Source: JANWWM01 sp046292465 (GTDB taxonomy: Bacteria; Bacteroidota; Chlorobiia; Chlorobiales; Thermochlorobacteraceae). Taken from it: 64,000 nucleotides of DNA. The position numbers and the translations under genes are program-made. This document shows, piece after piece, positions 61,502-64,000 of this stretch; position 1 is the stretch's first letter; each line of letters starts with the position of its first letter. The notes under the pieces were generated by a model, which saw only the letters and a list, made by a program, of their open reading frames with translations, was not told the DNA's origin and did no database searches. Location of the stretch: the NCBI GenBank assembly GCA_046292465.1, contig JBKBRB010000002.1, positions 1-64,000 of the forward strand, written 5' to 3'.

Positions 61502-62656
61502 TTATGCGCGGAGCAAATCGCGTGCAATCACAATGCGTTGGACTTCGGAAGTGCCTTCGTAAATCTCGGTGATTTTCGCGTCGCGCAAGTATCGCTCGAC
61601 TTCATACTCTTGCACGTAGCCGTATCCGCCGTGAATTTGAATTGCTTCTAAGGCGGCTTTAACGGCAAGGCGAGACGCAAAAAGTTTGGCAATGCCTGCC
61701 TGACGCGAATACTTGACGTGGCGGTCTTTCATCCACGCGGCTTGAAGCGTTAAGAGGCGCGCGGCGTCGAGTTCGGTTGCCATATCGGCGAGTTTCATTT
61801 GAATGGCTTGATGCTCGATAATCATTTTGCCGAAGGAGTGCCGCTCTTTGGCATATTTGAGTGCGCGTTCAAGCGAAGCGGCGGCAATGCCGAGTGCTTG
61901 TGCAGCAATGCCGATTCGTCCGCCGTCTAAACTGCGCATCGCGATTTTGAATCCCTCGCCTTCCGGTCCGAGCATATTAGCGGCGGGAACGCGGCAGTCT
62001 GTAAATCCAAGCGAACAAGTATCGCTCGAGCGAATACCAAGTTTTTTTTCTTTCTTCAAAATTTCAAAGCCGGGCGTGCCGCGTTCGACGATGAAGCAAG
62101 AAATGCCGTGCGCTTTTTTCTCTTTGTTCGTCATGGCAAACACGAGATAGACCTCGCTTGTTGTGCCGTTGGTAATCCAATTTTTCGTGCCGTTGAGAAT
62201 GTAGTGGTCGCCATCGCGCACCGCAGTTGTGGTTTGAGCGGTGGCGTCGCTTCCGGCATTCGGTTCAGAAAGGCAGAACGCGCCGATATACATTTTCCCA
62301 TCTTTTAAGCCTTTGGCAAGCGGACGCAAGTATTTCTCTTTTTGTTCAGGCGTGCCGTATTCTTCAATGCCCCAACAGACAAGCGAATTATTGACCGACA
62401 TAATCACGCCGACGCTTGCATCGGCTTTTGAAATTTCCTCCATTGCCAGCACGTAGCTAATTGTATCCATGCCTGCGCCGTCGTATTCAGGCGAAACCAT
62501 CATTCCCAGAAAGCCGAGTTCGCCAAGTTTTCTGACAATCTCGTAAGGGAATTCTTCTTTTTCGTCGCGCTCGATGGCGTCTTTGATTTCGTTTTGAGCA
62601 AAGTCGCGCGCGGCTTGTTGAATCATTAAGTGCTCTTCGGTGAGTGTGAAATTCAT
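61502..62656 (-). CDS. Acyl-CoA dehydrogenase (short-chain/butyryl type)
   Basis: This FAD enzyme oxidises acyl-CoA to enoyl-CoA. The start at 62656 (MNFTLTEEHLMIQQAARDFAQ) gives 384 aa, the family norm. Conserved parts are YIGAFCLSEPNAGSDA, NGTKNWITNGTTSEVYLVFA, EHQAIQMKLADMATELDAARLL, and the C-terminal IHGGYGYVQEYEVERYLRDAKITEIYEGTSEVQRIVIARDLL. The Glu of YEGTSE is the catalytic base in short- and medium-chain enzymes. Natural partners such as EtfAB are not next to it. It stands alone on the minus strand. Confidence 0.93.
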   Translation of the reverse strand: MNFTLTEEHLMIQQAARDFAQNEIKDAIERDEKEEFPYEIVRKLGELGFLGMMVSPEYDGAGMDTISYVLAMEEISKADASVGVIMSVNNSLVCWGIEEYGTPEQKEKYLRPLAKGLKDGKMYIGAFCLSEPNAGSDATAQTTTAVRDGDHYILNGTKNWITNGTTSEVYLVFAMTNKEKKAHGISCFIVERGTPGFEILKKEKKLGIRSSDTCSLGFTDCRVPAANMLGPEGEGFKIAMRSLDGGRIGIAAQALGIAAASLERALKYAKERHSFGKMIIEHQAIQMKLADMATELDAARLLTLQAAWMKDRHVKYSRQAGIAKLFASRLAVKAALEAIQIHGGYGYVQEYEVERYLRDAKITEIYEGTSEVQRIVIARDLLRA

Positions 62657-62740
62657 TGTCGTAGAAAATTGAACGGTGATTGAAAACTTCAAATTGATTG
62701 AAGTGGAAAATAGAAGTTCGGCGGGGAAATGCGAAATGGT

Positions 62741-64000
62741 TTATTGCATGGCTTGAACTGGCAACTCGACAATGAAGGTTGCGCCTTTATCTTTGCCTTC
62801 CGATTCTGCCCAGATTTTTCCGCCGTGCAGTTCGACAAGTTTCTTGACGATAGAAAGCCCAAGCCCGGTTGAACTTTCGCCGCCGGTGGGTCGTGCAGAA
62901 AGTCGCTGAAATTTTCCGAACAGTTTTTTCATGTCTTCTTCGGTCAAGCCTTGCCCTTCATCTTGCACCGATAATCGCACGACGCCATTTGTGCCTCGTG
63001 CGACGGTTACTCGAACTGTTTTTTCAGGCGGGGAGTATTTAATCGCATTGCTAATCAAGTTTTCAACCACTTCCTTCATTCGCTCGACATCAATGCTCAC
63101 GATGCAATTTTCTTCGATGCTTACTTCAAGTTTTTGGCGTTTGGCTTCTGCCATCAAATAAAAGTTTTCGCTAATGACTTGAACCATCAAGCCTAAATCG
63201 CTATTGGTTCGCTTTAACTCCAATTTACCTGCATCGATTGCCGCGGTTTGCAAAAGGTCTTCAATCAAGCCGAGCATTTTTTGTGAAGCGCGTCGAATAG
63301 ATGAGGCTTTTTTGTTGATTGAGGCGAGTTGCTTGGATTCTTCGCTAATGAGTTCAGCAAAGCCCATAATGATTTGAAGCGGATTTTTGAGGTCGTGCGC
63401 CGCAATGGCTAAGAGTTCGTTTTTGAGTTGATTGGCTTGTTGCAGTTCTTCGTTCAGACGCACAAGGTCTTCGTTTTTGAGGCGATAGAGTTCGGCTTCG
63501 CGTTGCGATTTGTCCAATTCATATTTGAGCGTGAGTTTCTTCGTTTTTTCTTCGGATTGCTCGAGCAAGAGTGCTTTTTCAAGTTCATGAAATTTGACGA
63601 AATGCTCATATGCTTTTTGGTAGTCGCCCAGTTCGCGATAGGCTTCGGCGAGCAACTGTCGGGCTTGTTTTTCAATGATTTTTGTTCCGATTTCTTGCGA
63701 GAGCGTTACACTTTCCATCAAATATGTTATGGAGGCTTGATACTGTTTGCTGGTCAGCAAAGCGTGTCCAATAGCTTGAATCGTATGCGCCTCGCCGCTT
63801 TTGTCGCCCATTGCTCTGCGTCGCTCCAAACTTTTTTTCATCATCTCCAAGCCTTTCTCGACCTCACCTAAATCAAAGTAAGCCGCGCCCGCATTCAGTA
63901 GTGAGACGCTGATTTCGCGTTCTTGATGGGTTTTTGTTCTTATTTCAAGGGATTCTAAGAAGTAATCGAGGGCTTTTTGCTTGTCGTTGTTGTAGTAATG
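62741..64000 (-). CDS. TPR-sensor histidine kinase (5' end outside window)
   Basis: The frame is open from 62741 to the window edge, so the protein starts beyond 64000; the TTG at 63850 is not the real start. The visible part has TPR repeats (QKALDYFLESLEIRTKTHQ, AGAAYFDLGEVEKGLEMMKKSLERR, EAHTIQAIGHALLTSKQYQASITYLME), a coiled coil, and a complete kinase core. This has the phospho-acceptor His in IAAHDLKNPLQIIMGFAELI, the N-box VENLISNAIKYSPP, G1 DEGQGLTEED and G2 GLGLSIVKKLVELHGG. It lacks a visible membrane segment here. The cognate response regulator is not in the window. Confidence 0.9.
   Translation of the reverse strand, partial: HYYNNDKQKALDYFLESLEIRTKTHQEREISVSLLNAGAAYFDLGEVEKGLEMMKKSLERRRAMGDKSGEAHTIQAIGHALLTSKQYQASITYLMESVTLSQEIGTKIIEKQARQLLAEAYRELGDYQKAYEHFVKFHELEKALLLEQSEEKTKKLTLKYELDKSQREAELYRLKNEDLVRLNEELQQANQLKNELLAIAAHDLKNPLQIIMGFAELISEESKQLASINKKASSIRRASQKMLGLIEDLLQTAAIDAGKLELKRTNSDLGLMVQVISENFYLMAEAKRQKLEVSIEENCIVSIDVERMKEVVENLISNAIKYSPPEKTVRVTVARGTNGVVRLSVQDEGQGLTEEDMKKLFGKFQRLSARPTGGESSTGLGLSIVKKLVELHGGKIWAESEGKDKGATFIVELPVQAMQ

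Overview
The window comes from a diderm bacterium of the Chlorobi/Ignavibacteria/Bacteroidetes (FCB) line. The evidence is a secreted protein with a type IX secretion (T9SS) sorting tail (NYPNPFNP... ending in KTMKMMLIK), a PorV/PorQ-family barrel, a TonB receptor with a carboxypeptidase-regulatory N-domain, an Mla/MCE lipid-transport operon, a stand-alone heptose-7-phosphate kinase, a DUF4293 protein and many genes without a Shine-Dalgarno site. Aerobic ergothioneine genes, a diiron acyl-ACP desaturase, a B12-radical-SAM enzyme and propionyl-CoA synthase together would fit an aerobic or microaerobic, possibly thermophilic, Chloroherpeton/Thermochlorobacter-like organism. That placement is inference; no rRNA or chlorosome gene is present to prove it.

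Layout. Positions 1-13.9 kb (minus strand) hold a nutrient-acquisition locus: TonB receptor, a very large secreted repeat protein, a PorV-like barrel, a T9SS-sorted protein with four similar modules, then a sugar-type ABC system (binding protein and two permeases). A 430-bp cassette encoding a four-helix-bundle (23S intervening-sequence type) protein sits exactly between the two permease genes and has heptad-based inverted repeats at its ends. Positions 14.2-17.9 kb carry DoxX, EgtD, EgtB and a divergent 2-oxoglutarate oxygenase. Positions 17.9-22.2 kb are an operon of a Tat-exported ferritin-like protein, a porin, a membrane adenylate cyclase and a cupredoxin-like protein. Positions 22.3-47 kb are mostly housekeeping and envelope genes: DUF1015, mlaE/F/D, heptose kinase, a TonB-like protein, an S41 protease, two roadblock proteins, outer-membrane proteins, holA, stress proteins, radical SAM, ferredoxin/desaturase, a degenerate adenylate kinase, a P-type ATPase, a DUF2887 nuclease and a biotin carboxylase.

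The most striking region is 49.0-57.3 kb. The giant trifunctional propionyl-CoA synthase (acyl-CoA synthetase, enoyl-CoA hydratase, enoyl-CoA reductase) is split into two open reading frames of 1028 and 791 aa, together the normal size of the enzyme, by an A+T-rich block holding an m6A DNA methyltransferase and a VapBC-type toxin-antitoxin pair. The methyltransferase segment is bounded by a 27-bp perfect direct repeat of the host gene. The toxin-antitoxin segment is bounded by a 9-bp repeat that lies in frame on its right-hand side. Deleting both segments and one A restores a single reading frame on paper. A second, decayed toxin-antitoxin pair lies directly after the downstream half. A biotin carboxylase with the tail of acyl-CoA carboxylases lies close by and could use the propionyl-CoA.

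Positions 57.4-64 kb return to ordinary genes: PAP2 phosphatase, DUF4293, pdxA, an SRPBCC protein, an RlmI-like methyltransferase, acyl-CoA dehydrogenase and a TPR histidine kinase that runs off the window. I saw no tRNA, rRNA, CRISPR array, complete transposase or origin.
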